NCBI GenBank assembly: GCA_033782935.1
Contig: JAWQEG010000001.1
Coordinates: 51,001 to 115,000 of the forward strand
Reading direction: 5' to 3'
DNA from: Petrolisthes cinctipes
Lineage: Eukaryota > Arthropoda > Malacostraca > Decapoda > Porcellanidae
DNA length: 64,000 nt
Shown here: positions 35,240 to 46,440 of the stretch, piece by piece
Numbering within the stretch: position 1 is the stretch's first letter
Layout of the letters: every line of letters starts with the position of its first letter
Translations under genes and position numbers: made by a program
The notes under the pieces: model-generated
The model's database searches: none
What the model was told of the DNA's origin: nothing
What the model saw: only the letters and a program-made list of their open reading frames with translations

Positions 35240-36255
35240 ATCTTATTTTGAGACTTAATCTTTTCTCCATTCTGCCTCATCTTTACTGGATATTTTCCTC
35301 TTGGTTTCTCTTTACACACAGTAGATACCGCTTCCATGGCTTCCCTCTTACCACATCCTTCTCCTCCTCACTCTTCTCTTTGGCCTGTTTCCTTAGTTCC
35401 TTTTCTTATTCCCGTTCCTCTCTCGTCACATCATGATACACTGACACATTCCTGAATAAAAGTTCCTTAACATTCTTTAGTTTATACAAGTTTCTCATGA
35501 TCCTCATCTTCACTATCAAAACAATTTAGGTTCAGCTCTCCACAAATCTCTTTAAACATTAGTTTATCATGTCTCATCTTGTCTTCTCTCTCCTCCATGT
35601 TAAATCCACTTATCATTTCTTCCGGCATTCTGTGCAGTACTATATTATTCTCTCTGTGTAACATATCCTTCACTTGTTCCACTGTCTCCTCTGCAATCAC
35701 ACTTTTGCTTACTTTTGTAGCACTATGTGAGTTGCAAATATTTTGGGTCTCCTCCTTCCCTTCACAACATCTTTGCAGGATTATACTAAATCATTCTTCA
35801 CCTCAATGCAAACTTTCTCCTTAACTTCTTCAAGTAACTTACCTTTTATATCATTAATATCCTTCTGAACCTCTTGAAACTTATCCAACTTTCCTAGTTC
35901 CAACACTTTTTGTACTTCCAATTTCTCTTTCACTTCATCCATTTCTGTGCTAATTCTGCCCTTTACTACTGCTATCTCATTCTCAAAAACAAGAAGCTTG
36001 GCAGTTGTCTCCTTTTCATCTTTGTTTCCACTACATCTTGTCTCTTTTCCAGCTTTGTAAATGTGACTCAGGACCTTGACAGCAACATTATCACACTTAT
36101 TGTAATACCAGTGTAGTTTACTAGCATCACTCCTGTTTAAAAATTTATATATACAGTACTTCCCTTGATACTCCTTCACACTTAATATGATGCCAGAATT
36201 CACAAAGACCACACCAAAATGCAGCATCAGAGTTGTTGCAGTCTGGACAAACCTT
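35240..36255 (-). pseudogene. LINE-A1 ORF1, right-arm copy
   Basis: Mirror of 3058-4076. The coiled-coil part is 35781-36227 and the ENNIVLHRMPEE part 35482-35700. It has the same stops plus private changes near 35715-35760. Confidence 0.75.
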
Positions 36256-36509
36256 GAGCTTCCTCCTCTACTTGTTTACATCTGTTATCCCCTTCCTCCT
36301 TCAGTCATGTTTCATTAATCAGCTGATCCTGGGATGGTAACTTCTTCCTTTGTTTTAGTCCACTTCTTGTTGCTGTAGACACTTTTTTCTCCAGAGTCAG
36401 TCTTATACTTCTTAGGTTCTTATATTTGCTTTATACAACTTACCACCATTCAACTATATTTCAAACTCATTAATAATTGAAACAAAGATAGAGCCAACCA
36501 ATTCATATC

Positions 36510-37121
36510 CTTACCTAACCTGACCTGACCTGACCTAACCTAACCTGACCTTACCTGACCTGACCTTACCTAACCTGACCTTACCTAACCTGACCTGACC
36601 TGACCTAACCTGACCTAACCTTACCTTACCTGACCTTACCTAACCTGACCTTACCTAACCTGACCTTACCTAACCTAACCTGACCTGACCTAACCAAACC
36701 TGACCTGACCTAACCAAACCTGACCTGACCTGACCTGACCTAACCAAACCTGACCTGACCTGACCTGACCTAACCTGACCTTACCTAACCTGACCTGACC
36801 TGACCTAACCTGACCTTACCTAACCTGACCTTACCTAACCTGACCTAACCTGACCTGACCTAACCTAACCAAACCTGACCTGACCTAATCCGACCTGACC
36901 TAACCTAACCTAACCTGACCTAACCTAACCAAACCTGACCTGACCTAATCCGACCTAACCTAACCTAACCTAACCTAACCTGGGCAAACTACCGGGACCT
37001 AACATGGGCAAACTACTGGGAAATAACCGTGGTAAAGTACAGGAAATGACCGGGGCAAAATTTAGGACCTAGCCGGATCTGGCAACACTGCTACAAAACA
37101 TTAATTCTTTCAATAGATACC
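36510..37121 (+). mobile_element. MITE-8 with expanded CCTAA/CCTGA array
   Basis: Roughly 470 bp of pure pentamer units CCTAA, CCTGA and CCTTA with occasional CCAAA (36510-36984). The family core follows (GGGCAAACTACCGGG, CCGGATCTGGCAACACTG), ending in the terminal repeat at 37100-37121. The left-arm partner has only about 135 bp of array. A CT microsatellite follows at 37143-37188. Confidence 0.85.
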
Positions 37122-37143
37122 GTACCCATTATTTTATTGGTTT

Positions 37144-37190
<47 letters not shown>

Positions 37191-37379
37191 ATTTTTTTGG
37201 TATGTAAATCAGTTAAAATAGACTATATGTATGTATGTATATGTTATTATTATTATTATTATTTTAATCTATTCTATTACTGTTTTTTAATACAAAGTTT
37301 TTACCTTTTTTTTCTCGCTAATTTATAACATTCTAAGACACTTTTCTTCAATGGTATTTTATTATTATTATTATTATTA

Positions 37380-37419
<40 letters not shown>

Positions 37420-37426
37420 GATTATG

Positions 37427-37459
<33 letters not shown>

Positions 37460-37545
37460 TAAACCTAACCTAACCTAATGTAATGTCAACAGAATTGGTC
37501 AGGTGCTAACCAGGTCATGGAAGATGAAGATAATGAAAGGTAATA

Positions 37546-37594
<49 letters not shown>

Positions 37595-37786
37595 GGTAAA
37601 AGTATAGAAGTAGTTCATTCACTATATTGTATATTTTAGTATCATTAACCACTATTTTGGACCATTCTAACACACTTTTCATCTATGGTGTTTCTCTGGG
37701 AGATGCCCCGTTTTAGAGATGTGCCCCATTTTACAAACATATTTTGGAAATTAATCTGACCTAACCTGACCTAGCCAGTAAATATT

Positions 37787-38045
37787 GAAAGAATTACCGT
37801 TATTGCATATGGGTTTTCTACCTTCTTTACCCACTTATTTAGACAATTTTAAGACTATTTTCTTCTATGGCATTTCCTCCACAAATGCCCCATTTCCAAG
37901 ATAGGGCATATTCAGATGGGGTATTTTGACATTAGCCTGACCTAACCTAACCTAACCTAACCTAACCACATCAGACTACTGGGACCTAACCTGGGCAAAC
38001 TACCGGGACCTAACCGTGGTAAAGTACAGGAAATGATCGGGGAAA
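37787..38045 (+). mobile_element. MITE-8, incomplete copy, right arm
   Basis: Mirror of 1664-1919; starts AGTAAATATTGAAAGAATTAC. Confidence 0.7.
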
Positions 38046-38134
38046 AAAGTCTGAGGAAGTCTACTTACGTTACAACACATTTTCTGTGTTTACTACTGTC
38101 ACCTGAAAAACTATGATTCTGTTTATTTTTTTGG

Positions 38135-38990
38135 TGATAAACTATGATTTATTTTTTATTTTTTTTATGATAAACTGTATCGTTTTATATATATTTTTTT
38201 TTGTGTGATAAACTCTTTCTTTCTTTCTTTCTTTTTGTGATAAACTGGGTTTTTTTTTTTGTGTGATACTGTTTATTATTTCTTATGGTAATAAACTATA
38301 CTTCTTTTTTCTTTTGGTGATAAACTATGCTTTTTTTATTTCTTTTTTGTGATAAGCTATACTTCTTTTTTTTTTATTTTGTGATAAACTCTGCTTGTGT
38401 GTTTTTTTTTTTTTTTTTTTTTTTTTTGTGATAAACTATGCTGCTTTTTTTGTGATAAACTATGCTTCTTTTTTTTGTGATAAACGATGCCTATTATTAT
38501 TATTTTTTTTTGTGATAAACTATGCTTCTTCTTTTTCCTTTTGGTGATAAATTATGTTTCTTTCTTTTTTTATATAAACTATGCTTCTTTTTTCTTTTTT
38601 TTTGGTGATAAACTGTTTCTTTTTTTGTGTGCGATAAACTATGCTTTTTTTTTGTGTTAAACTATGCTTCTTCTTTTTTGGTGATAAACTATGCTTTTTT
38701 TTGTGTGTGTGATAAACTATACTTTTTTTGTGTGTGTGTGATAAACTAGGCTTATAATTATTATTATTATTATTATTAATTTTTTTTAACTATGCTTTTT
38801 TTTGTGTGATAAACTATTTTTATTATTATTTTATTTATTTATTTTTTTTGTGATAAACTATCCTTTTCATTTGTGTGTGTGATAAACTATGCTTATTATT
38901 ATTATCATTATTATTATAGTTTTTTTTTTTTTTGGTGATTAACTTTTTTGTGTGTGATAAACTATGCTTCTTTTTTTTATATATATATAT
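38135..38990. repeat. T-rich minisatellite, core GTGATAAACTATG
   Basis: Mirror of 770-1610, with different T-tract and TG lengths in many units. The related AT-rich minisatellite lies at about 39140-39480. Confidence 0.85.
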
Positions 38991-39745
38991 ATTTTTTTTT
39001 TTTGGGGGGGGGAGGTTAGTCACTTAAAACCCGGCACCTGATTGGCTGAACAACACAGGGCGCCCTAACTACATTTTTTCTAATGATTTCATACATTATT
39101 TTTTTAAATGCATAAACATACATACATATGATAATTGAGGGTAATAGATATTTTATTTAATAGTATTTTCTTAACATATTTATTTTCTGTTTATTTATCA
39201 GTATTTTCTTAACATATTTCTTTTCTGTGTATTTAATATTACTTTTTATATATATTTCTTTTCTGTTTATATAATAATACTTTCTTAACATATTTATTTT
39301 CTGTTTATATAATAATGCTTTCTTAATATATATATTTTTTGTTTATATAATAATTTTTTAACATAATTTTTTCTGTTTATATAATAGTACTTTCATAACA
39401 TGTTTATATAATAATATTTTCATAACATATTTCTTTTTTGTTTATTTGATAGTACCCCCAACATTTTTTTTTCAGATTCTGTAAAAATGTAGGGCGATTA
39501 TCCTATAGTTGGCAACACTGATATTCTGCCGCGAGGTTGAAATGTCCAAAATGTAGGGCGATTATCCTGTAGTTGGCAACACTGTGGTATCCAGCCCTAG
39601 ATCAGTGTTGCCAGTGTCCAATGTTGCCAGCTGAGAGGGATTGCCACCTGACCATCTAGGTGAGTGACTGTGTTTGGGTTTAATTGTGTGTGTGTGTGTA
39701 TGTGTACAGTACATAATATGTTCTTACCTATTTGTATCTTTACAG

Positions 39746-40537
39746 AATTGAGTCAAGCTCGTAATGTCCCGTATTTTAAATCACAATTATCATATTTTTC
39801 TTTAAAGTTATGTATGTTTTTGACACACACCACTTCTTCTGGTAATTTGTTCCATTCGTCTATTACTCTATTTGGAAAGCTATATTTCTGTGCATCTTAA
39901 TCTCCTCTTCTTTTAATTAATTTCTTACTATGTCCTCTCATTGTAGGTATTCCTTGTTGACATAAGTTATCTATATCTATCTTTTCTTTTTCTGTGATAC
40001 ATTTGTAAACCATAATCATATCACCTCTCTTTCATCTTTCTTCTAGTTTAGGTAATTTTAGTTTCGCTAGTCTTTCTTCATAGTGTGTGTGTACAGTACA
40101 TAATATTATGTGTGTGTGTGTGTGTGTGTGTACAGTACATAATATTGTGTGTGTGTGTGTGTGTGTGTGTACAGTACATAATATGTGTGTGTGTGTACAG
40201 TACATAATATTGTGTGTGTGTGTGTACAGTACATAATATTTTGTGTGTGTGTGTGTGTGTACAGTACATAATATTGCGTGTGTGTACAGTACATAATATG
40301 TGTGTGTGTGTGTGTATGTTTTTGACACACACCACTTCTGGTAATTTATTCCATTCATCTATTACTCTATTTGGAAAGCTATATTTCTGTACATATTTGT
40401 GTGTGTGTGTGTGTTTTTGACACACACCACTTCTGGTAATTTATTCAATTCGTCTATTACTCTATTTGGAAATCTATATATCTGTACATCTTTATCTCCT
40501 CTTCTTTTAATTAATTTCTTACTGTGTCCTCTCATTG
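39746..40537 (-). pseudogene. LINE-D 3' end fragments and TG arrays
   Basis: In minus orientation 40085-39746 reads RLAKLKLPKLEER, RGDMIMVYKC, GHSKKLIKRRG, YSFPNRVIDEWNKLP and FKEKYDNCDLKYGTLRA, the C-terminus of a CR1-type ORF2. The SFPNRVIDEWNKLP part is repeated at 40318-40400 and 40420-40530. Between them, 40082-40318 is about seven units of a TG run plus TACAGTACATAATAT. Repeated breakage or slippage at this LINE is likely. Confidence 0.75.
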
Positions 40538-40744
40538 TGTTGAGCTGGTAGATACATATGGCAGGATAAAGCAGAGGCACAGGAGCAAGGAAATTAACTT
40601 TATAATTCTGGAGGCAACACACATGGAACGTAGCAGCCAGTGTCAACCACCACCTCTCTCACTCACACATCTCCAAAACATAAACAAATGACATTTCGTG
40701 AAGCGCGGAGCATAACATCTCACACAAATTTAACATAGTTAACA
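40538..40744 (-). repeat. Copia 3' LTR, disturbed at its inner end
   Basis: Its last 25 bp (TAACATCTCACACAAATTGA and following bases) recur at about 40836-40862 after an ATT microsatellite. A purine run (minus strand AGAAGAGAGGGAA, about 40868-40880) then looks like the polypurine tract. The true LTR end is therefore probably near 40863, and the LTR has gained an internal duplication with an ATT expansion. Confidence 0.75.
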
Positions 40745-40783
40745 TGTATAATATGTTTGGTATTCAATTTTCTTGACTTTTCA

Positions 40784-40821
<38 letters not shown>

Positions 40822-41034
40822 CTATCTCTCTATGTAACATCTCACACAAATTGAACATATTTAAAATATTCCCTCTCTTCTAAATAAAATGGAATTATAT
40901 TCAAACTAATGATAACTGTCCATGCAGCTCAAATAGATGACAACAGTATAAAAATAAAAAACTTATAGGCAAATAGAACATAAAAAATTATTGTTCTTCT
41001 TACGAAATTAATATACTTCAGTTAATTTGTTAGC

Positions 41035-41856
41035 TTACAATCCCAAACATCCATTTTCAAAAACACAAGCTATCTTCAAAGAATTCACTCCTTTCTTTGT
41101 TAACACATCAGCCAATTGTGCCTTTGACTCTAACCAAAACACTTTCAACTCTCCACTCTGAACCATTTCTTTGAGAATAGTTATGTCAATTCTTAATCTC
41201 TTCTCTGAAACATTTTTCACAGAGTACACATTATCATAAAGTGAATGGTTATCTACATAAAGTTCTACAGGCAACCTTCTTTCATTATCATACAATATCT
41301 GAGACAACATATTTCCAAGATACTAGGCCATAATATCTACTGCCTCAGTAGCTGCTAGAGTTTCAGCTGCAAGGGTGCTCTTCACAACTCTTCTCATCCT
41401 CTTTGCTTCCCAATACAAAGGACAACTATTTCCATTTTCTCCTACAAGGAAAATCACAAAGCCCCCAGCACTACTAGATCCATCTGGGAGACCAGCATAA
41501 GAAGCATCACTGTACACAACTAACTTACAACTAGAGGTATCACCAACTTCTGGAAAGTACATTGAATTTTCAAAAGTACAGGCTTTTCTTAGACATTTAT
41601 TTGCCTCGATCAAATCTCCTACTTTAGGATGATTTACTTTGCAGCTAAGTTCTAACACATCATATGACAGATCAGGCCTTGAATTGGTACATAACCACCC
41701 TAGTTGGCCCACCAAACTCCTGAAACTCTCCTTTTCTTCTTCATTACATTCCAACCTCTTATTTAGTCCTCTCACAGCACTTACATTTACAGCTTCCAAA
41801 AGTTTACAGTACTCATTCTGATGAATTTTGACACCCTGATCATTCATTCTGTACAA
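41035..41856 (-). pseudogene. Copia RNase H region
   Basis: Reads LEAVNVSAVRGLNKR, LVGQLGWLCTNSRPDLSYDV, VVYSDASYAGLPDGSSSAGG and VVKSTLAAETLAATEA (41323-41856). After a stop near 41310 come VELYVDNHSLYDNV and KAQLADVLTKKG (41035-41310). The order and motifs are typical of the Copia C-terminus. Confidence 0.88.
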
Positions 41857-41859
41857 TAC

Positions 41860-43013
41860 TTAGTCCAATATATTTGAAAATGTCTTTATTTTGTTCCTTA
41901 ACCTGAAACTGACTTCTTATTTTGGCAATGACAACATTTTCCAATCTCTTTGTTCCTCCCCACAAGAAGTGATCTACATGCATCCAAAACATATCACACA
42001 ACTCTCGCTGCAGGGTCAGTTTTTACCTGAGTACATCCCATCTTCAACATGAAGGTTTTCACTGTGAGATACTACCTCCTAGCTGCATCATTGATGCCAC
42101 ATACACATTTTTGTAATTTCCACAGAACAATACTATCACCACCTGCCTCAGTAGGAGGAATAAGATACACATCACACTCAAACCGTTCACTCTGTAGGAA
42201 TGCAGCCTTAATGTCAATTGAGTTCACTCCCCACTTTTTAGAAGACAGTATTGCAACAAAAGACCTCAACATTTCTTTACTAACAGTGGGAAAATCTGAC
42301 TGAACTTCTTCTTTTTCCTCAAAACCTCTAGCAACCAACCTTGCTTTAATTTTCTTTTTTCCACCCTTATTTTCTTTTTCAGTTACTACCCATCGAACTG
42401 AGAGTTCATTTTGACCCATGTTTGTAACTTCCTCATACACACCAAAATTCTTCCAACTTCTCATTTCTTCTTGTTTTGCCTTGTCAAGTTCTTGATTCTC
42501 CATGTTTTCACAAGCCATTACTATTTCACTGGGTTCCTGTACTCCATTCTCTTCTAATATAGGTATCCACTTTTCTACATCTCTGTTCCAGTCAAGGGCT
42601 GATAAGCTTCCATCCTCATATTTAACGTTCCTCCAATTACTGTATTTTCCTATTGATTTTCCAACACGACTATGCATAGTTACTGTCTGCCACTCATCTG
42701 ACTCTTTTGAAAGGAACTTTACTTTCTGTCCAATCTTTGGGATACTTTTGTCTCTCACACTATCTTCATGTGTATCCTCAACTATACTGTGATATTCTTC
42801 TTCTTCTTTGTCATAACTTTCTACAGGATTTTCAACTGGATTTATAACTGCTTCAATCTCTTTCTTCTCAGTTTTAACTTCTTTTGTTTGATGTCTGAGT
42901 GTGTCAAGTAGTGAGTTTCTCCCATCTTTGGTGTCTGTGTCAAAACTGTATGGTATTTCCTGAACATGGTTTTCATGGACTCTTACAGTATTTGAACCAT
43001 ACTTCAGAATCAT
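41860..43013 (-). pseudogene. Copia reverse transcriptase, motif C mutated
   Basis: The N-terminal linker (42700-43013) is followed by the RT core: RWVVTEKENKGGKKKIKARLV, FPTVSKEMLRSF, then VNSIDIKAAFLQ with the first catalytic Asp. The main frame ends at 42072. In the continuing frame the expected VDD triad reads V-D-H (complement 41969-41977, within MHVDHFLWGG), so a catalytic Asp is lost as well as the frame. The element cannot be autonomous. Confidence 0.85.
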
Positions 43014-43278
43014 TGTTTTACCATCTTGACCAATGATTACAGCTGGTCCTTTCCACTCCTTTTGATCTTCTCTCTTGAAATAAACTTGATCTCCATTTTC
43101 AAGTGGCTTCTTAGTGGTTCTAACTTTATGTCTTAGTGCACGTCAAATTTTCTCAGAGGCTTCAGCAGCAATAAAAGCCTTCCTTGATGAGTGGCTAGCA
43201 TTGAGATGTTTGGCAACAATCTCACTGGACATTGTACCTTCTAGAGCGGGAAGTTCATCATTCAGGGTACATGGCAGG

Positions 43279-43974
43279 TTAGGATTCCTTCCATATACAA
43301 GTTGATACTGGCTGAAACCCTCCCACCATCTGAACACAGTTCTTTGCATTAACTGCCCAAGCTAAGGCCACTCTTAATGACAATTTTGGTTGCTCTGTTA
43401 TTATTTTTGCCACCATTTCATCTATTACTGCATGGTTACATTCACACAGGCCATTACTGAAGGGTGAATATGCTGGTGTATGCATCACTTGAATGTTCAT
43501 ATTTTCACACCTATCAAGGAATGTGGTGTTGACAAACTCCCCACCATTATCACATAAAAACTTCACAGGAGCTCCTAAACCAGTTCCCAACCATGTTTCA
43601 ATGACTTTTTCAACAATCTCCTTAGGTTCTTTACTTTTTATTACACATGATTTTGAGAACCTTGTAGCCATATCTACCTTATGAAGAAAATATGTATCAC
43701 CCTTCTTATACTCCTTTAGATCTATTGCTACAACTTGGTTGAACTCTTTTGCCATAGTCACACTCACAACTGGTGTTGATGGTGTTTTCTTGTACTTCAT
43801 ACATATTTTACAGCTATTTGACACCTCCTCAGCATGAACAAAATACATCTCATCATCAATGTCTCCATCTTTCAATAGCTGAATTAACCTCCTACATGTG
43901 GGATGACCAAATTGTAGGTGCAGTTTTTCTATCTTCTTTTTCTTTTCCTTTTCATCACTGCCCAATGTCAGCAT
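43279..43974 (-). pseudogene. Copia integrase (zinc finger + DD35E core)
   Basis: Joins retrotransposon cDNA into the genome. The open stretch of 231 codons has the HHCC finger (H19, H24, C55, C58) and the catalytic triad D85 (AIDLKEY), D142 (CDNGGEF) and E178 (NGLCECN), with exactly 35 residues between the last two. The usual Arg after the Glu is Cys. A frameshift near 43300-43340 separates it from the C-terminal part at 43143-43349 (YQLVYGRNPNLP). Confidence 0.88.
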
Positions 43975-44204
43975 TATTTCTTCTGTTTTCTTCCAAACTT
44001 CCTTCTCATCCCTTAGCAGGAGACAATAGTGTCCTCAAGAAGTGTACCTTAACTTTACCCTTTTTCCATGTATCATATCAATGTCATTTTCCAGGTCTAG
44101 TTTCATTTGTGCTTTCTTCATTGATTTCTTGCTGAACAGTTGTCTGATTTCTTAATCTGGGTCCACTTGTTTCCTCTGCCATGCAACTACGCTCTGCTAC
44201 CATT

Positions 44205-44416
44205 TGTTGAGCTGGTAGATACATATGGCAGGATAAAGCAGAGGCACAGGAGCAAGGAAATTAACTTTAATTCTGTAGGCAACACACATGGAACGTAGCA
44301 GCCAGTGCCAACCATCCCCGCTCGCACTCGCACATCTCTAAAACATAAACAACAAAACAAATGACATTCGCGAAGCGCGGAGCGTAACATCTCACACAAA
44401 TTGAACATAGTTAACA
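44205..44416 (-). repeat. Copia 5' LTR
   Basis: 212 bp with TGTT...AACA ends. It differs from the other LTR by small indels (for example extra ACAAA near 44350) and several substitutions, so the insertion is not recent. Confidence 0.88.
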
Positions 44417-44519
44417 TGTGTGTGTGTGTTATTGTTTTAAGTAGTGTGTAGCTGCTTGTATTAAATTAAAAGATGGTAGTTAACCTATTTATTGGAAAGT
44501 TTATCATCTAAGGAACAGA

Positions 44520-44712
44520 GGGCCTCTGGTTAGATGGCAGAACAGAGTGGAAGAGTATGTAAAGGAGAGAAACGTGAGGGGCAGAGTAGGGACGGACCAA
44601 GTAAGGAGGGAGTGTTGGAACAGGGAGAACTGGAGACACTTCTGCCGTGGCCACCCCTTTGGGGGGAGTTCCCAGAGGGAACGAGGTGTCAGAGCTATAG
44701 ATAGATAGATAG
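44520..44712 (+). mobile_element. LINE-B, last 190 bp with TAGA tail
   Basis: Starts within RWQNRVEEYVKERNV and ends FCRGHPFGGSSQRE, then AGCTATAGATAGATAGATAG. A strongly 5'-truncated insertion. Confidence 0.85.
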
Positions 44713-45183
44713 GAACAGAGGGAAGCTGTCAAACTCTTACGTGAGTTACCCCTATATGGATGATTATATTTGACCGCGACTATAATGTGACATCTATATC
44801 CAGTAATCCATCATCTCCTGGGAACTGAAGGAGCTCATTTGCATAGCCTAGTACTTTGTTCTATGGCTTTCTGTAATATTTGTAGATTTGTAGTCTGTCT
44901 GTCTGTATACTTGTATGTCTATTTGTCTATCTGTTTGTGGGAGGGGGGGGGCTCACCTGCCCCCCACTCCTCTACCATACCCCTCGAGTCTGCCTATAAA
45001 GACTATATCTGGTGACTTGTTCTGAGTTATAACTGAACAGTCTACGGTTACAAAATTTTATTATAACACGGTCCCCGCTCTGAGCCGCTCTTATCTGGAC
45101 CCGTAAATGCCTCCTCCTCACCTCCCACCTACCGCATCGCATGCATAGCAATCCAGCTGTGCTGGTTCCACTATACCAATAAT
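44713..45183. other. No gene recognised
   Basis: Mixed sequence with a G run near 44940-44952 and a short TCTG/TATG repeat. No ORF with family resemblance and no clear TIR. Confidence 0.4.
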
Positions 45184-45548
45184 AGTGCATTTGTTGCGGC
45201 TTTCAGCCGCTTAAATTGTATTTATTGGTTGTGGAACCAGCACAGCTTTAACTGTCCCACCCTCCTCCCGATGCGGCAGCCATTCACTGTTTTCTCATTG
45301 GAGTGGCAGAGCGTGTGCTCTCCTAGAGCGGGGTCAGTATCTCCACAGGCCACCACCAGGTGGCTCCCATGTCTAGTACAGCGCCAGATTTAAATTCATT
45401 TTACTTATGATCGTCACGAAATAGACCCTTCTAGCCCAGAATATGCCTTTATGGGGCCTGGGCTGGAGAAGGGGTGTATTCTATAGCAATCCAGCTGTGC
45501 TGGTTCCACAACCAATAAATACAATTTCAGCCGCGACAAATGCACTAA
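45184..45548. repeat. Inverted repeat, 63-bp arms, about 240-bp loop
   Basis: AGTGCATTTGTTGCGGC...TTGGTTGTGGAACCAGCAC (45184-45246) returns inverted at about 45490-45548. A further partial copy (AGCTGTGCTGGTTCCAC) precedes it at about 45150. It looks like the ends of a hairpin-type element; no target duplication could be fixed. Confidence 0.6.
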
Positions 45549-45549
45549 T

Positions 45550-45789
45550 TTATCTACAGTATTTATCTATTTTCTGTCTGTGTGTGTGTGTGTCTGTTGA
45601 CTCTATTACTTTTGCTACACTGTCTTCAAGTTGCTGTCGAGTTTTTCTGATTGCCACAGAAGATAATATTACTTTTTTGTATTTCAAAAATTGTCTTTTA
45701 CTTATTGGTGGCATATCAAATAATGAACAAAACCTTTGTACAGATGCAAAAGATAATCCTTCAAACATAGCACTGTAAACATGTTTCAT
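45550..45789 (-). pseudogene. Possible transposase fragment (Mutator/Kolobok-like?)
   Basis: Open 79-codon stretch with LSFASVQRFCSLFDMPPISK and QFLKYKKVILSSVA, then a helical Gln/Glu-rich end. The pattern of a repeated-search motif followed by a short conserved Pro-Pro turn recalls the N-terminal region of large arthropod Mutator-like or Kolobok-type transposases. This is a resemblance from memory only, and the function is unproven. Confidence 0.3.
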
Positions 45790-45960
45790 GGTGTTTGTTT
45801 CCAGCTAATAATATGAAGTTGCCTTACTGTTGAGTTTAATTAAGTATTAGAGTATTTATTTAGAAGATTGTAAGACTTGTTTAGTATTGAATAAGTTAGA
45901 CTTGTATAAGCTACTTTTTGCTTTATGGAGTTTGGTGGTAAGAGAAGAAAGAAGATATTA

Positions 45961-46440
45961 TGCTTGTCAAGTTGTCACCTATAATGACAACTCAACCTGT
46001 CATGGATTTGGCAGGATTATTTTGTGTCAAGTTGTCACCTATAATGACAACTCTACCTGTCATGGATTTGGCAGGATTATTTTGTGTCAAGTTGTCACCT
46101 ATAATGACAACTCTACCTGTCATGGATTTGGCAGGATTATTTTGTGTCAAGTTGTCACCTATAATGACAACTCTACCTGTCATGGATTTGGCAGGATTAT
46201 TTTGTGTCAAGTTGTCACCTATAATGACAACTCTACCTGTCATGGATTTGGCAGGATTATTTTGTGTCAAGTTGTCACCTATAATGACAACTCTACCTGT
46301 CATGGATTTAGCAGGATTATTTTGTGTCAAGTTGTCACCTATAATGACAACTCTACCTGTCATGGATTTGGCAGGATTATTTTGTGTCAAGTTGTCCCCT
46401 ATAATGACAACTCTACCTGTCATGGATTTAGCAGGATTAT
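45961..46440. repeat. 60-bp minisatellite, eight near-identical units
   Basis: Eight head-to-tail 60-bp units with only a handful of differences (first unit variant; single changes in units 6 and 8). Each unit holds the internal inverted repeat GTTGTC...GACAAC (TGTCACCTATAATGACA). Because 60 is divisible by three, three frames stay open: two on + (45887-46534, 45960-46544) and one on - (45992-46423, repeat MTGRVVIIGDNLTQNNPAKS). These ORFs are products of the repeat, with no sign of a real protein. Confidence 0.92.

Larger units (their letters stand above)
32680..35240 (-). pseudogene. LINE-A1 ORF2, right-arm copy
   Basis: Mirror of 4077-7011: RT part 32680-33230 (WKTANITAIFKK), linker 33496-33855, endonuclease pieces 34014-34262, 34401-34697 and 34971-35240 (GDFNLPNINW, EVKPKN). 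The same insertions interrupt it, including the LINE-C fragment at about 32875-33005. Confidence 0.8.
26573..39745. repeat. Right arm of giant inverted duplication
   Basis: This is the mirror of 1-14775. It lacks the 1.49-kb insertion present at 11256-12748 on the left. It has a private TTAA-flanked insertion (27009-27165), a much longer CCTAA/CCTGA array (36510-36984) and a shorter tandem array inside the MITE at 34698-34970. The arm ends at 39745 only because the left arm reaches the window edge there. Confidence 0.93.
40538..44416 (-). mobile_element. Copia LTR retrotransposon, gag-protease deleted
   Basis: LTRs of 207-212 bp lie at 40538-40744 and 44205-44416. On the minus strand they start TGTTAACTATG and end AGCTCAACA. 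Next to the 5' LTR (right end) the minus strand reads TGGTAGCAGAGCG (about 44190-44202), matching the initiator-Met primer site known for Copia. A short ORF start (MAEETSG, about 44182) follows and then runs straight into integrase, so most of gag and protease is gone. Domain order integrase, RT, RNase H is diagnostic of Copia. Crustacean Copia elements are often of the GalEa type; assignment to it is inference. No matching target duplication was seen. Confidence 0.9.

Noticed and set aside
36510..36984. True telomere or chromosome end
   Set aside because: The array is heterogeneous (CCTAA, CCTGA, CCTTA, CCAAA), lies inside MITE-8 blocks and is followed by tens of kilobases of ordinary sequence.
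40032..40425. His/Thr-rich ORFs
   Set aside because: They are TG/CA microsatellite translations within LINE-D fragments.
45961..46440. CRISPR-like array
   Set aside because: The repeats are contiguous with no unique spacers, in eukaryotic DNA with no cas genes.
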